Assembly (NCBI GenBank): GCA_050260515.1
Contig: JBLNCI010000039.1
Coordinates: 1 to 28,098, forward strand
Source: DATJIG01 sp050260515
GTDB lineage: Bacteria; Pseudomonadota; Alphaproteobacteria; SMXQ01
Reading direction: 5' to 3'
Length of the DNA stretch: 28,098 nucleotides
Both the position numbers and the translations under genes were made by a program. Below, one piece after another: positions 7,216 through 15,522 of this stretch. The notes beneath the pieces were generated by a model that was given only the letters and a program-made list of their open reading frames with translations, made no database searches and was not told the origin of the DNA. Every line of letters starts with the position of its first letter. Position 1 is the first letter of the stretch.

Positions 7216-8523
7216 ATGACCGTTCCGTTGACCGCAGAGCGCGCGCCCAAGGCGTTCTTCACCGAGTCGCTGGCCGACCGCGATCCCGAGCTGTTCCGCG
7301 CGATCCGCGGCGAGCTCAAGCGCCAGCAGGATCAGATCGAGCTGATCGCGTCGGAGAACATCGTCTCGCGCGCCGTGCTCGAGGCGCAAGGGTCGGTGCT
7401 CACCAACAAGTACGCCGAGGGTTACCCGGGGCGGCGCTACTACGGCGGCTGCGAGCAGGTCGACATCGCCGAGCAGCTCGCGATCGATCGCGCCAAGGCG
7501 CTGTTCAACTGCGCGTTCGTCAACGTCCAGCCGCACTCCGGCAGCCAGGCCAACCAGGCGGTGTTCATGAGCCTGCTGCAGCCCGGCGACACCATCCTCG
7601 GCATGTCGCTGGCGGCCGGCGGCCATCTCACGCACGGCGCCGCGCCGAACATGTCGGGCAAGTGGTTCAAGGCGGTGCAGTACGGCGTCCGCCGCGACGA
7701 TCACCTCATCGACTTCGACGAGGTCGAGCGCCTCGCCCGCGAGCACAAGCCGAAGCTGATCATTGCCGGCGGTTCGGCGTACCCGCGCATCATCGACTTC
7801 GCGCGCTTCCGCGCGATCGCCGATTCGGTCGGCGCGTACCTGATGGTCGACATGGCCCACTTCGCGGGCCTCGTCGCCGGCGGGGCGCATCCGTCGCCGC
7901 TGCCGCACGCTCACGTGGTCACCACCACGACCCACAAGACGCTGCGCGGCCCGCGCGGCGGCATGATCCTGTCGAACGACGTCGAACTCGGGAAGAAGAT
8001 CAACTCCGCGATCTTCCCGGGCCTGCAGGGCGGACCGCTGATGCACGTCATCGCCGGCAAGGCGGTGGCGTTCGGCGAGGCGCTGACCCCCGAGTTCAAG
8101 GCCTACGCGCAGTCCGTTCGCGAGAACGCACGGGCGCTCGCCGCCGAGCTCAAGTCGCAGGGGCTCGACATCGTCTCGGGCGGCACCGACACGCATCTCA
8201 TGCTGGTCGATCTCCGCCCGAAGCATCTCACCGGCAAGGTCGCCGAGGCGAGCCTCGAGCGCGCGGGAATCACCTGCAACAAGAACGCGATCCCGTTCGA
8301 TCCCGAGAAGCCGACCATCACCTCGGGCGTGCGCCTCGGGACGCCGGCGGCGACGACGCGCGGCTTCGGCATCGCCGAGTGGCGCGAGGTGGGACAGCTC
8401 ATCGGCGAGACCCTGGACGGTCTCGCCGCCAGCAACGAAGACAATGCGCGAGTCGAACGCGCGGTGCGGGAAAAGGTCGGAGCGTTGTGCCGCCGGTTCC
8501 CGATCTATCCGGAGCTCGGCTGA
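7216..8523 (+). CDS. glyA: Serine hydroxymethyltransferase
   Basis: This is a 435-residue PLP enzyme converting serine and tetrahydrofolate to glycine and 5,10-methylene-THF, the main source of one-carbon units. The N-terminal ELIASENIVSRAVLEAQGS and YAEGYPGRRYYGGCE motifs are diagnostic. The PLP-binding lysine is K241 in TTTTHKTLRGPRGG. The C-terminal TSGVRLGTPAATTRGF is the usual cofactor and substrate loop. AGGA at 7201-7204 precedes the ATG. Length matches the family. It lies between rpiB and nrdR in the conserved alphaproteobacterial order. Confidence 0.98.
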   Translation: MTVPLTAERAPKAFFTESLADRDPELFRAIRGELKRQQDQIELIASENIVSRAVLEAQGSVLTNKYAEGYPGRRYYGGCEQVDIAEQLAIDRAKALFNCAFVNVQPHSGSQANQAVFMSLLQPGDTILGMSLAAGGHLTHGAAPNMSGKWFKAVQYGVRRDDHLIDFDEVERLAREHKPKLIIAGGSAYPRIIDFARFRAIADSVGAYLMVDMAHFAGLVAGGAHPSPLPHAHVVTTTTHKTLRGPRGGMILSNDVELGKKINSAIFPGLQGGPLMHVIAGKAVAFGEALTPEFKAYAQSVRENARALAAELKSQGLDIVSGGTDTHLMLVDLRPKHLTGKVAEASLERAGITCNKNAIPFDPEKPTITSGVRLGTPAATTRGFGIAEWREVGQLIGETLDGLAASNEDNARVERAVREKVGALCRRFPIYPELG

Positions 8524-8550
8524 ACGGCCGGGAGGGGGAGGTACTAAACC

Positions 8551-9009
8551 ATGCGTTGCCCGTTCTGCGGACACGAAGACACCCAGGTCAAGGACTCACG
8601 ACCGACCGAGGATCATTCCGCGATCCGTCGCCGCCGCTCGTGTCCGACCTGCGGATCGCGCTGGACGACTTTCGAGCGCGTCTACCTGCGCGAGCTCACG
8701 GTGATCAAGAAGACCGGCACGCGCGTGCCGTTCGACCGCGACAAGCTGGCGCGCTCGATCATGATCGCGGTGCGCAAGCGGCCGATCGACGAGCAGCAGG
8801 TTGACCGCATCGTGAACTCGATCCAGCGGCGGCTCGAGAGCTCCGGCGAAAGCGAGATCCCGTCGACGATGATCGGCGAGATGGTGATGGACGCGCTCGC
8901 GAGCGTCGACCAGGTCGCCTACGTGCGGTTCGCGTCCGTCTATCGGAATTTCCGCGAGGCGAGGGACTTCGAGGAGTTCCTGGGCAAGCTCGGTGGCGAC
9001 CGCAACTGA
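8551..9009 (+). CDS. nrdR: Transcriptional repressor NrdR
   Basis: This 152-residue repressor of ribonucleotide reductase genes has a zinc ribbon with C3/C6 (MRCPFCGHED) and C31/C34 (CPTCGSRWTTFERV). An ATP-cone domain follows from ~residue 46 (LTVIKKTGTRVPFDRDKLARSI) that senses ATP/dATP. The C-terminal VRFASVYRNFREARDFEEFL is family-typical. The ribosome binding site is a GGGGGAGG stretch just upstream. The 3' end overlaps ribD by 17 bases. It binds NrdR boxes elsewhere in the genome; none was recognised here. Confidence 0.98.
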   Translation: MRCPFCGHEDTQVKDSRPTEDHSAIRRRRSCPTCGSRWTTFERVYLRELTVIKKTGTRVPFDRDKLARSIMIAVRKRPIDEQQVDRIVNSIQRRLESSGESEIPSTMIGEMVMDALASVDQVAYVRFASVYRNFREARDFEEFLGKLGGDRN

Positions 9010-10105
9010 GGCCGACGCCCGGTTCATGGCCGCTGCCTGCGCGCTCGCGCGCCGCGGCCTCGGCTGGGTGTGGCCCAATCCCGCCGTCGGCTGCGTGATC
9101 GTCGACGCCGAAGGCCGCGTCGCCGGCCGCGGATGGACGCGTCCCGGCGGTCGTCCCCACGCCGAGACCGAGGCGCTGCGCGCCGCCGGACCTCGCGCCA
9201 AGGGCGGCACCGCGTATGTGACGCTCGAGCCGTGCAGTCACCACGGCGAGACGCCGCCGTGCGCCGACGCGCTGGTGACGGCCGGCATCCGCCGTGTCGT
9301 GTCGCCGATGACCGATCCCGATCCGCGCGTTCTCGGCTCCGGCTTCAAGCGCCTGCGCAACGCCGGCGTGCAGGTGGTGGAAGGGGTCGGGCGCACCGAA
9401 GCCGAGGCCATCAACGAAGGCTTCTTCCGGCGCATTCGCGACGGCCGGCCGCTCGTCGCGCTCAAGACGGCGACGACGCTGGACGGGCGGATCGCGACCC
9501 ATTCCGGCGAAAGCCAGTGGATCACCGGCGAGGCCGCCCGCGCCCGCGGCCATCTGCTGCGCGCCCAGCACGACGCCATCATGGTGGGCGTCGGCACCGC
9601 CGCCGAGGACAATCCGCAGCTCAACTGCCGCCTGCCGGGATTGGGCGATCGCTCTCCGGTCCGCATCGTGGTCGACGGCCGTCGGCGTCTGCCGCTGACC
9701 GCCAAGATGGTAGCGACGGCGCGCAAGCAGCCGACCTGGATGGTGACGCTCCCGGGCGACCGCGATGCGCGGTACACGGCGTTCGTCGACGCCGGCGTCG
9801 AGATGATCGAGGTCGAGGCGGACTCGACCGGCCAGCCGAGTCTCCGCGCGGCGATGCGGAGCCTCGCCCAGCGCGGCTTGACCCGCGTGCTGGTGGAAGG
9901 CGGCGGTCATCTCAGCGCGGCGTTGCTGCGCGACCGCCTCGTCGACCGCATCTACTGGTTCCGCGCTCCCGGCGTCATGGGCGGCGACGGAATGCCCGTC
10001 GCGATGCCGTTCGGCGTCGACCGCCTCGACGAGATGGCCCGCTTCGAGCGCGAAAGCGTCGTGGTCGTCGGGCCCGACACCCTCGAGACCTACCGCGCGA
10101 GGTAA
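8993..10105 (+). CDS. ribD: Bifunctional riboflavin biosynthesis deaminase/reductase RibD
   Basis: This 370-residue enzyme catalyses the second and third steps of riboflavin synthesis. The N-terminal cytidine-deaminase-like domain (1-~150) shows WPNPAVGCVIV, zinc ligands H56-A-E58 and C81/C90 in EPCSHHGETPPC. The C-terminal domain (~150-370) is the NADPH-dependent reductase, with LKTATTLDGRIATHSGESQWITG and VEGGGHLSAALL. I chose the GTG at 8993, inside the nrdR 3' end, because DARFMAAACALA before PNP is conserved; an ATG at 9026 would remove part of that helix. It is followed by ribE after 3 bases. Confidence 0.96.
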   Translation: MATATEADARFMAAACALARRGLGWVWPNPAVGCVIVDAEGRVAGRGWTRPGGRPHAETEALRAAGPRAKGGTAYVTLEPCSHHGETPPCADALVTAGIRRVVSPMTDPDPRVLGSGFKRLRNAGVQVVEGVGRTEAEAINEGFFRRIRDGRPLVALKTATTLDGRIATHSGESQWITGEAARARGHLLRAQHDAIMVGVGTAAEDNPQLNCRLPGLGDRSPVRIVVDGRRRLPLTAKMVATARKQPTWMVTLPGDRDARYTAFVDAGVEMIEVEADSTGQPSLRAAMRSLAQRGLTRVLVEGGGHLSAALLRDRLVDRIYWFRAPGVMGGDGMPVAMPFGVDRLDEMARFERESVVVVGPDTLETYRAR

Positions 10106-10108
10106 GCG

Positions 10109-10720
10109 ATGTTCACGGGAATCGTCGAGGATGTCGGACGCGTGCGTGCGCTCACGCCGGGCGCCGACACGCGCATCGAGATCGAGACGCGGCTGCCCGC
10201 GGGCGACCTCGCGCTCGGCGCGTCGGTGGCCTGCTCGGGAGCGTGCCTGACGGTGATCGACCGTGGCGCACTGCCGACCGGCGGCTGGTTCGCGGTCGAG
10301 GCCTCGCCCGAGACCCTGAAGCTCACGACGGTGGGGCGCTGGAAGGTCGGATCGCCGATCAATCTCGAGCGCGCGCTCAAGCTCGGCGACGAGCTCGGCG
10401 GGCATCTCGTGTCGGGGCACGTCGACGGCCTCGCGCGGATCGTGGCGATGCGCCGCGTCGGCGAGGGCGCCAAGGGTTCGACCGTCATCGAGTTCGACGC
10501 GCCGCCGTCGCTTGCGACGTTCATCGCGCCCAAGGGGTCGATCACCATCGACGGCGTGTCGCTGACGGTGAACACTGTCGAGGGCACGCGGTTCGCGGTC
10601 AACGTCATCCCGCACACCCTGGCCGTGACGACGCTCGGGCGCGCGTCGCAAGGCGACGAGGTGAATCTCGAGGTCGATCTGCTGGCGCGCTACGTCGCGC
10701 GCCTGCTCGGAAAGGCCTGA
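10109..10720 (+). CDS. ribE: Riboflavin synthase alpha chain
   Basis: This 203-residue enzyme dismutates two 6,7-dimethyl-8-ribityllumazine molecules to riboflavin. It starts with the invariant MFTGIVEDVG. It has two lumazine-binding beta-barrel repeats: the first spans ~1-90 with VACSGACLTV, and the second ~91-190 with LGGHLVSGHVDG and GVSLTVN. Length is normal for the trimeric enzyme. The ATG follows ribD after 3 bases, so translation is probably coupled. The gene is called ribE or ribC depending on the organism. Confidence 0.97.
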   Translation: MFTGIVEDVGRVRALTPGADTRIEIETRLPAGDLALGASVACSGACLTVIDRGALPTGGWFAVEASPETLKLTTVGRWKVGSPINLERALKLGDELGGHLVSGHVDGLARIVAMRRVGEGAKGSTVIEFDAPPSLATFIAPKGSITIDGVSLTVNTVEGTRFAVNVIPHTLAVTTLGRASQGDEVNLEVDLLARYVARLLGKA

Positions 10721-10798
10721 CGAGGCACTCCCCCGTGCTTGGCGCTGTCGCCGATTGGCGATATGGTTGCGCCGCCGTTTCCCCGAGGAATTTTTGCG

Positions 10799-11266
10799 AT
10801 GCCCGACGCCGCCCAAGCGACACACGTCCTCATTGTCGAAGCCCGCTTCTACGAGGAGATCGCCGACGAGCTGGTGAAGGGCGCGATCCGCGAGCTGGAG
10901 AAGCAGGGCGCGACGTGGGAGCGCATCTCGGTTCCCGGCGCGTTCGAGATCCCGGCGGCCATCCGCTTTGCCGCCGACGCGGGCGACACGCCGGCGGGCA
11001 AGGGTCCGTTCCAGGGCTTCATCGCGCTCGGCTGCGTGATCCGCGGCGAGACGAGTCACTACGATTACGTGTGCGGCGAGAGCGCGCGTGCGCTGCAGGA
11101 TCTCGCCGTCCGCGATCGCCTCGCCATCGGCTACGGCATCCTGACCGTCGAGAACGAGGAGCAGGCGTGGGCGCGCGCGGGACTTCACCGCCGCGACAAG
11201 GGCGGCGATGCCGCACGGGCGTGCCTCGCGATGGTCGGGGCCAAGCGCCGGTTCGGCCTCGCATGA
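10799..11266 (+). CDS. ribH: 6,7-dimethyl-8-ribityllumazine synthase
   Basis: This encodes 155 residues and is the penultimate riboflavin enzyme. The frame is open back to 10739, but ATG 10799 has AGGA at 10786-10789 and gives the normal length. Motifs are VEARFYEEIADEL near the N-terminus, VPGAFEIP (45-52), GCVIRGETSHYDYV from 78 with catalytic His87, and LTVENEEQA near 115. It forms icosahedral or pentameric shells in relatives. The 78 bases between ribE and ribH carry no recognisable FMN riboswitch. The stop overlaps the nusB ATG by four bases. Confidence 0.97.
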   Translation: MPDAAQATHVLIVEARFYEEIADELVKGAIRELEKQGATWERISVPGAFEIPAAIRFAADAGDTPAGKGPFQGFIALGCVIRGETSHYDYVCGESARALQDLAVRDRLAIGYGILTVENEEQAWARAGLHRRDKGGDAARACLAMVGAKRRFGLA

Positions 11267-11802
11267 GCGGCGGCGACGACGATGCGAAGGACAAACGGCG
11301 ACCAGCGGGCGGCGCCGTTCGCCGTTCGGTCGCGCGGTTGGCGGCCGTGCAGGGGCTCTATCAGGTGACGCTCAGCGCCGCCGGTATCGAGGACGTCATC
11401 CGGCAGTTCCTGAGCGGTCGCCCGGACTGGATGGCGAGCGATCAGCCCGGCATCGCCAAGATGGACCAGGCGCTGTTCTGCGAGATCGTCCGCGGCGTCG
11501 CCACGGACCGCGACAGGATCGACGCGATGATCGAGGCGTCGCTGTCGAAGGGCCGCTCGGTCGAGCGCCTCGAGGTGCTGCTGCGGCTGATCCTCGAATG
11601 CGGCGCGTGGGAGCTCGCGTCGCGAGCCGATGTTCCCGCGAAGGTGATCGTGTCCGAGTACCTCGGCATCGCCGACGCATTCTTCGAGGGCGATCAGCCG
11701 AGCCTCGTCAATGCCGTCCTCGACAAGCTTGCCCGCAACCTGCGCGACGTGGAGATGAGCGCGCGGGGCGGCGACGGCCCCACGAAGAAGGGCAGGGCGT
11801 GA
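11263..11802 (+). CDS. nusB: Transcription antitermination factor NusB
   Basis: This encodes 179 residues. The start ATG overlaps the ribH stop (ATGA); the longer open frame upstream is only a shadow of ribD-ribH. After a charged ~20-residue N-terminus, the all-helical NusB fold starts at RRSVARLAAVQGLYQ. The family motifs FCEIVRGVATDRDRID, LEVLLRLILECGAWEL, VPAKVIVSEYLGIADAFF and LVNAVLDKLAR follow in order. NusB with NusE (S10) binds boxA of rRNA operons to prevent premature termination. Coupling with rib genes and thiL is the common proteobacterial order. Confidence 0.96.
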   Translation: MSGGDDDAKDKRRPAGGAVRRSVARLAAVQGLYQVTLSAAGIEDVIRQFLSGRPDWMASDQPGIAKMDQALFCEIVRGVATDRDRIDAMIEASLSKGRSVERLEVLLRLILECGAWELASRADVPAKVIVSEYLGIADAFFEGDQPSLVNAVLDKLARNLRDVEMSARGGDGPTKKGRA

Positions 11803-12818
11803 GCCCGGCCGCGGACACGCCCGACGCGCTGCCGGGCGAGTTCGACCTGATCGCCCGCTACTTCGCGCCGATCGCCCGTGCGTATCCGGGCGCGCTGGGG
11901 CTCACCGACGATGCCGCGTTCCTCGACCTGCCGGCCGGGCACCAGATGGTGGCGACGGTCGACGCGATGGTCGCCGGCGTCCACTTTCTCGCCGACGACC
12001 CGCCCGACCTGATCGCGCGCAAGCTGATGCGCGTCAACCTCTCCGATCTCGCGGCCAAGGCCGCGACCCCGGTCGGCTGCCTGCTCGCGCTGTCACTGCC
12101 GCGCGAGACCACGGCGGCATGGATCGAGGCGTTCGCCCGCGGACTTGCCTCCGACTGCGCCGAGTTCGCGATGCCGCTGGTCGGCGGCGACACCACCGCG
12201 ACCGACGGACCGCTGACCATTTCACTGACCGCGCTCGGCGCGATTCGGAGCGGCCGGGCTCCGCTGCGCTCGGGCGCCAAGGTCGGCGACCGGGTGTTCG
12301 TGTCCGGCACGATCGGCGACGGCGCGCTCGGCCTCGAGGTCGCCAAAGGGGGTCTCAAGGACCTCGCCGAACCGCTGCGCGAGCATCTCCTGCGGCGCTA
12401 CCGGCTGCCAGAGCCCAAGACGGCCCTCGCGCCGGTGCTGCGGGAGTTCGCCCACAGCGCCATCGACGTCTCCGACGGTCTCCTCGCCGATCTCGGCCAC
12501 ATCTGCGAGACGTCCGGAGTCGGCGCGGTGATCCAGGCGGCGATGGTGCCGATGTCCGATGGCGTCCAGATCGCGATCGCGCGCGATCCGGCCCTGCTGG
12601 CGCGGGTGCTGGCCGGCGGCGACGACTACGAGATCGTCTTCACGGCCGATCCCGCGCACTCCGACCGGGTCGTTGAGGCGGGGATCAAGGTCGGCGTGCC
12701 GATCACCGGCATCGGTTTCGTCGTCGAGAGACCGGCCGAGGGTCCGCTGGTGAAGGTCGGCGACCTGACAGCGCTCGACATGGTCCTGCGCGCATCAACG
12801 GGCTATCGCCATTTTTAA
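11799..12818 (+). CDS. thiL: Thiamine-monophosphate kinase
   Basis: This is a 339-residue enzyme of the PurM/SelD-like ATP-grasping fold that phosphorylates thiamine monophosphate to the diphosphate cofactor. The GTG start overlaps the nusB stop. Motifs are GLTDDAAFLDL, VATVDAMVAGVHF, MRVNLSDLAAKAATP, LVGGDTTATDG, AIDVSDGLLADLGHICE and AGGDDYEIVFT. The usual GGEDYE is GGDDYE here, a conservative change. The length is normal. It is the last gene of the rpiB-to-thiL operon. A weak A/T hairpin over its stop may end transcription. Confidence 0.96.
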   Translation: MSPAADTPDALPGEFDLIARYFAPIARAYPGALGLTDDAAFLDLPAGHQMVATVDAMVAGVHFLADDPPDLIARKLMRVNLSDLAAKAATPVGCLLALSLPRETTAAWIEAFARGLASDCAEFAMPLVGGDTTATDGPLTISLTALGAIRSGRAPLRSGAKVGDRVFVSGTIGDGALGLEVAKGGLKDLAEPLREHLLRRYRLPEPKTALAPVLREFAHSAIDVSDGLLADLGHICETSGVGAVIQAAMVPMSDGVQIAIARDPALLARVLAGGDDYEIVFTADPAHSDRVVEAGIKVGVPITGIGFVVERPAEGPLVKVGDLTALDMVLRASTGYRHF

Positions 12819-12836
12819 AATGGTTTTCGTTTTTTG
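12809..12836 (+). terminator. Weak terminator over the thiL stop
   Basis: CCATTTT (12809-12815) and AAAATGG (12817-12823) form an A/T-rich palindrome that includes the stop codon. It is followed by TTTTCG and a run of six T (12831-12836 region). The stem is weak, but the U-rich tail is strong and lies at the correct place for the operon end. Confidence 0.4.
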
Positions 12837-12841
12837 ATTTG

Positions 12842-12875
12842 CGGCATAGCTCCCATGCCGTTAACGCATTTGTAA
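12842..12875 (+). promoter_or_regulatory. Dyad plus CtrA-like site upstream of the DUF4865 gene
   Basis: CGGCAT (12842-12847) and ATGCCG (12855-12860) form a 6-bp inverted repeat. Immediately after it TTAA (12861-12864), 7 bases, then GTAA (12872-12875) matches seven of eight positions of the TTAA-N7-TTAA CtrA box. The same TTAACGC-N4-GTAA string occurs upstream of the chemoreceptor gene at 24469. The start codon at 12962 lies about 85 bases downstream. CtrA binding is inference. Confidence 0.35.
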
Positions 12876-12961
12876 CGATACCGGCGCTGCCCTTCCCTAC
12901 GTCGCTACGTTTGGTACGGGCCTGAGGGGGCTTGTGTTTTCAGGGGGGACAGGGCGCGCCG

Positions 12962-13555
12962 ATGATCGCGATGCAATACACCATTCAACTGGCTGCGGAC
13001 TTCGGTATCGAGAAGATCCGCGACCGGATTGCGGCGCGCGCGCCGCTGTTCGACAGTCTTCCGGGGCTCGCGCACAAGTCGTACCTGTTCAATCATCAGC
13101 ACGGCCTCTACGCTCCCTTCTACATCTGGAATTCCCACGACGCGGCCCGCGATTTCCTGCTCGGGCCGCTTTTTGTTGGCGTGACGCAGACCTTCGGTCG
13201 GCCCCGGGTCCGTACATGGAACGTGCTCGCCTACGACATCGCCGATCCGTCGGTCGAGCCGACGTTCGCGGTCCGTGAAGTGGACTCGATCGCCTCCGAG
13301 GACAGCCTCGCCGAACTGGCCGAAATCGAGCGCGAGCAGCACCGGGCTCTGACGGCCACTCCGGGCCTCCATTCCCACGCCGTCGCTCTCGACGCCGATC
13401 GCTGGGAACTCGTCCGGTACAGCCTCTGGCGGGATCAGACGTGTGCCGCCAAGCCCCGCGGCGATTCGGTGCAGCCCTACGAGGTGCTGCACCTCTCGAC
13501 GCCGGGTAGGGGAAATCACTCGGGCGAGGTTCTGCCGCTGTCGCGGCGCGCCTGA
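12962..13555 (+). CDS. DUF4865-family protein
   Basis: This encodes 197 residues. ATG 12962 has AGGG 7 bases upstream and gives the family-typical start MIAMQYTIQLAADFGIEKIRDRIA. The next conserved blocks are PGLAHKSYLFN, YAPFYIWNSHDAARDFLLGPLF and VTQTFGRPRVRTW. The C-terminal half (~115-197) is less conserved, with ALDADRWELVRYSLW near 150. This matches the DUF4865 family, small cytosolic proteins probably with a ferredoxin-like/dimeric alpha-beta barrel fold; function unknown to me. There is no signal peptide or metal site. Family members often sit near LysR-type regulators, but none is adjacent here. Confidence 0.88.
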   Translation: MIAMQYTIQLAADFGIEKIRDRIAARAPLFDSLPGLAHKSYLFNHQHGLYAPFYIWNSHDAARDFLLGPLFVGVTQTFGRPRVRTWNVLAYDIADPSVEPTFAVREVDSIASEDSLAELAEIEREQHRALTATPGLHSHAVALDADRWELVRYSLWRDQTCAAKPRGDSVQPYEVLHLSTPGRGNHSGEVLPLSRRA

Positions 13556-13610
13556 TCCCTTTACCCGTTCTTTACCGTCGTGCGCGACCGTCGCCCCGCA
13601 GGGGTGACGC

Positions 13611-14081
13611 ATGCGCGTGGTGGCCTTCCCAGTCCTGATGATAGCGGTGCTCCTCGCCGGAGCGCCGGTCATTCGCGCATCCGCAGCGGAGGGCGAGGGC
13701 GCGACGGGCCTCAAGAAAGCGCTGCCCGACTGGTTCAACAAGCAGGCGCGCGAGTACTACACGATGCCGCTGTTCGTCGTGCCGGTGATCCAGGGCAACG
13801 ACGTCACGCGCCAGGTTTCCTTCCTCGTGACCGTGGAGACCATGGGGACGGTGAACCGGGAGAAGGTGATGGGCAAGCGCCCGCAGTTGCAGGACGGCTT
13901 CTTGCGCGACCTTTACGGCTTCACCGCGATCAAGCCCGACACCGAGGTCTACGACACCGACGTCATCAAGGTGCGGCTCCGGCGCACGAGCGATCGGCTC
14001 GTCGGCGACGGAGTGATCGACGACATCCTCATCAGCATCACGTACGACCGGCGGGTCGCGCCGACGCCGGCTGGTCGCTAG
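13611..14081 (+). CDS. Secreted protein of unknown function (faint FliL-like resemblance)
   Basis: This encodes 156 residues. AGGGG at 13600-13604 sits 6 bases before the ATG. Residues 1-~26 are a clean signal peptide: basic start, hydrophobic core LMIAVLLAGAPV, then ASAA at the cleavage region. The mature part has YYTMPLFVVPVIQGNDVTRQVSFLVTVET, then a helical stretch around NREKVMGKRPQLQDGFLRDLYG, and ends with GVIDDILISITYD. The layout (beta strands on a target protein, then a helix ending in a late DDIL motif) recalls FliL/stomatin-like periplasmic domains. The resemblance is weak and no flagellar gene is nearby. The last 44 bases overlap the convergent MFS gene. Confidence 0.82.
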   Translation: MRVVAFPVLMIAVLLAGAPVIRASAAEGEGATGLKKALPDWFNKQAREYYTMPLFVVPVIQGNDVTRQVSFLVTVETMGTVNREKVMGKRPQLQDGFLRDLYGFTAIKPDTEVYDTDVIKVRLRRTSDRLVGDGVIDDILISITYDRRVAPTPAGR

Positions 14082-15333
14082 CGGCCCCCGACTGGGGGTC
14101 GGCTTCGAGCAGCGCGCCAAGCGTCTTTCGCTGCTTCCAGGCCCACATCCAGAGCGCGAGACAGATCAGCGCGCCGACGGCGACCGGCAGCCTCAGTCCG
14201 AGATGCTCCGCCGCGCCGCCCATGACCATCGCGCCGACCGCCGGAACGCCCTGAGCGACGAGGCCGTAAATGCTGATGACGCGTCCCCGAAGAGACGGAT
14301 CGACGGCCGACTGTATCAGCGTCTGGTTGCTGACGCCCTGAACGATGAAGGTGTAGCCGATCCAGGCAATCAGCGGGCAGGCGATCCAGAACACGTTCGT
14401 CGCGCTGAACATGAGCAAGCCGACCGAGATCAGAAGGATGTTGCGGATCGACATGGCCGTCATGCCGCGCAGCCCCTTGCCGCGGCTCGCCAGCCAAATG
14501 CCGCCGGCCATCGCGCCCAGGCCGTGGAAGCTGAGGAGGAGCGCCAGGCCTTCGGGACCGCGCTCGAACACCTGGGCGGCGAACCCGGGGAGGAGATCCG
14601 TCACCGGCTTGGCGAAGATCGACGTGACGATCAGAAGCGACAGTTGGGTGCGGATTCCTTCGTGCCTGAAGATGTAGCGGATGCCCTCGACGCTCTCGTA
14701 GATCATCGACGATTGCCGCCGCTGGGGCACGACGGGCGGAATGTCCATCGCGTGAAGCGTGACGGTGAAGACGAAGAACAGCGCCGCGCCCATGGCGAAC
14801 GTCCACGCCGCGCCGCCGGCGACGATGATCGCGCCGCCGATCGCCGGGCCGATGAATCGCGAGGTGTTGAAGATCATCGAGTTCATCGCCAGGGCGGACG
14901 GCAGCAGATCGCGACCGACGAGCGAGTAGACCACGGTCATGCGCGACGGCCGGTGGAAGGCGATGATCGATCCGCGAGCGATGGTCAGCGCGAGGAGCAC
15001 CCAGATGTCCATCAGGCCGGCGAAGGTGAAGGCTGCCATCGCCACCGCATAGGTCAGCGAGCAGGCCTGGGTGATCCGCATCATCTTGAAGTAGTCGACG
15101 CGGTCGACGACGGTCCCGGCGATGAGGCCGAGGGCGATGGAGGGTGCCGATTCCGCGATGGCGATGCCGCCGAGCCAGGCGGTCGAGTTCGTGAGTTCCC
15201 ACGTCATCCATCCGATGGCGACGCGCTGGACCCACAAGCCGAGATTCGACGCCAGATTGCCGATCACGTAGAGGCGGTAATTCGGAAGGGTCAACGTGCG
15301 CTGCAGCGCACCCAGTCCCCCCCGGATATTCAT
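14038..15333 (-). CDS. MFS transporter (MFS_3 / EntS-like)
   Basis: This is a 431-residue membrane protein with about 12 helices. The start MNIRGGLGALQRTLTLPNYRLYVIGNLASNLGLWVQRVAIGWMTWELT is typical of the MFS_3 family, which includes the enterobactin exporter EntS. The RPSRMTVVYSLVGRDLLPSALAMNSMIFNTSRFIGPAIGG segment is the family's 4th-5th helix hallmark. The C-terminal part shows DPSLRGRVISIYGLVAQG. A GGGAGGAT ribosome binding site (complement of 15339-15347) precedes the ATG. Probably an inner-membrane proton-driven exporter; the substrate is unknown. The 3' end overlaps the convergent gene at 13611-14081. Confidence 0.93.
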   Translation of the reverse strand: MNIRGGLGALQRTLTLPNYRLYVIGNLASNLGLWVQRVAIGWMTWELTNSTAWLGGIAIAESAPSIALGLIAGTVVDRVDYFKMMRITQACSLTYAVAMAAFTFAGLMDIWVLLALTIARGSIIAFHRPSRMTVVYSLVGRDLLPSALAMNSMIFNTSRFIGPAIGGAIIVAGGAAWTFAMGAALFFVFTVTLHAMDIPPVVPQRRQSSMIYESVEGIRYIFRHEGIRTQLSLLIVTSIFAKPVTDLLPGFAAQVFERGPEGLALLLSFHGLGAMAGGIWLASRGKGLRGMTAMSIRNILLISVGLLMFSATNVFWIACPLIAWIGYTFIVQGVSNQTLIQSAVDPSLRGRVISIYGLVAQGVPAVGAMVMGGAAEHLGLRLPVAVGALICLALWMWAWKQRKTLGALLEADPQSGAASDQPASARPAGRT

Positions 15334-15522
15334 CGGCCATCCTCCCGTACGAGCGGGGACGTCTGCGCGATGCGCCTCGTCGGCGACGACGCGTTCTCCT
15401 CATCCCCGTGACGCTCAGGGTAGAGGATAGAGCCCGCGAGGTGAACAGGAGCGATCCTTTCGGTGGTGCTCGCGAGAATCTATCGCCAAGATCGCAATTC
15501 TGTTTTTCGCCGCGAGTGACGA

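Noticed and set aside
10721..10798. FMN riboswitch between ribE and ribH
   Set aside because: The gap is only 78 bases, too short for the ~140-base aptamer, and none of its conserved strings is present.
8759..11188. Very long minus-strand open frame opposite ribD-ribH
   Set aside because: It lies opposite well-identified genes, is rich in Arg/Asp/His/Ala with no domain, and is a shadow produced by G/C-rich third codon positions.
12819..12961. TPP riboswitch near thiL
   Set aside because: The conserved CTGAGA and ACCTGA-type strings are absent, and the region is downstream of thiL.
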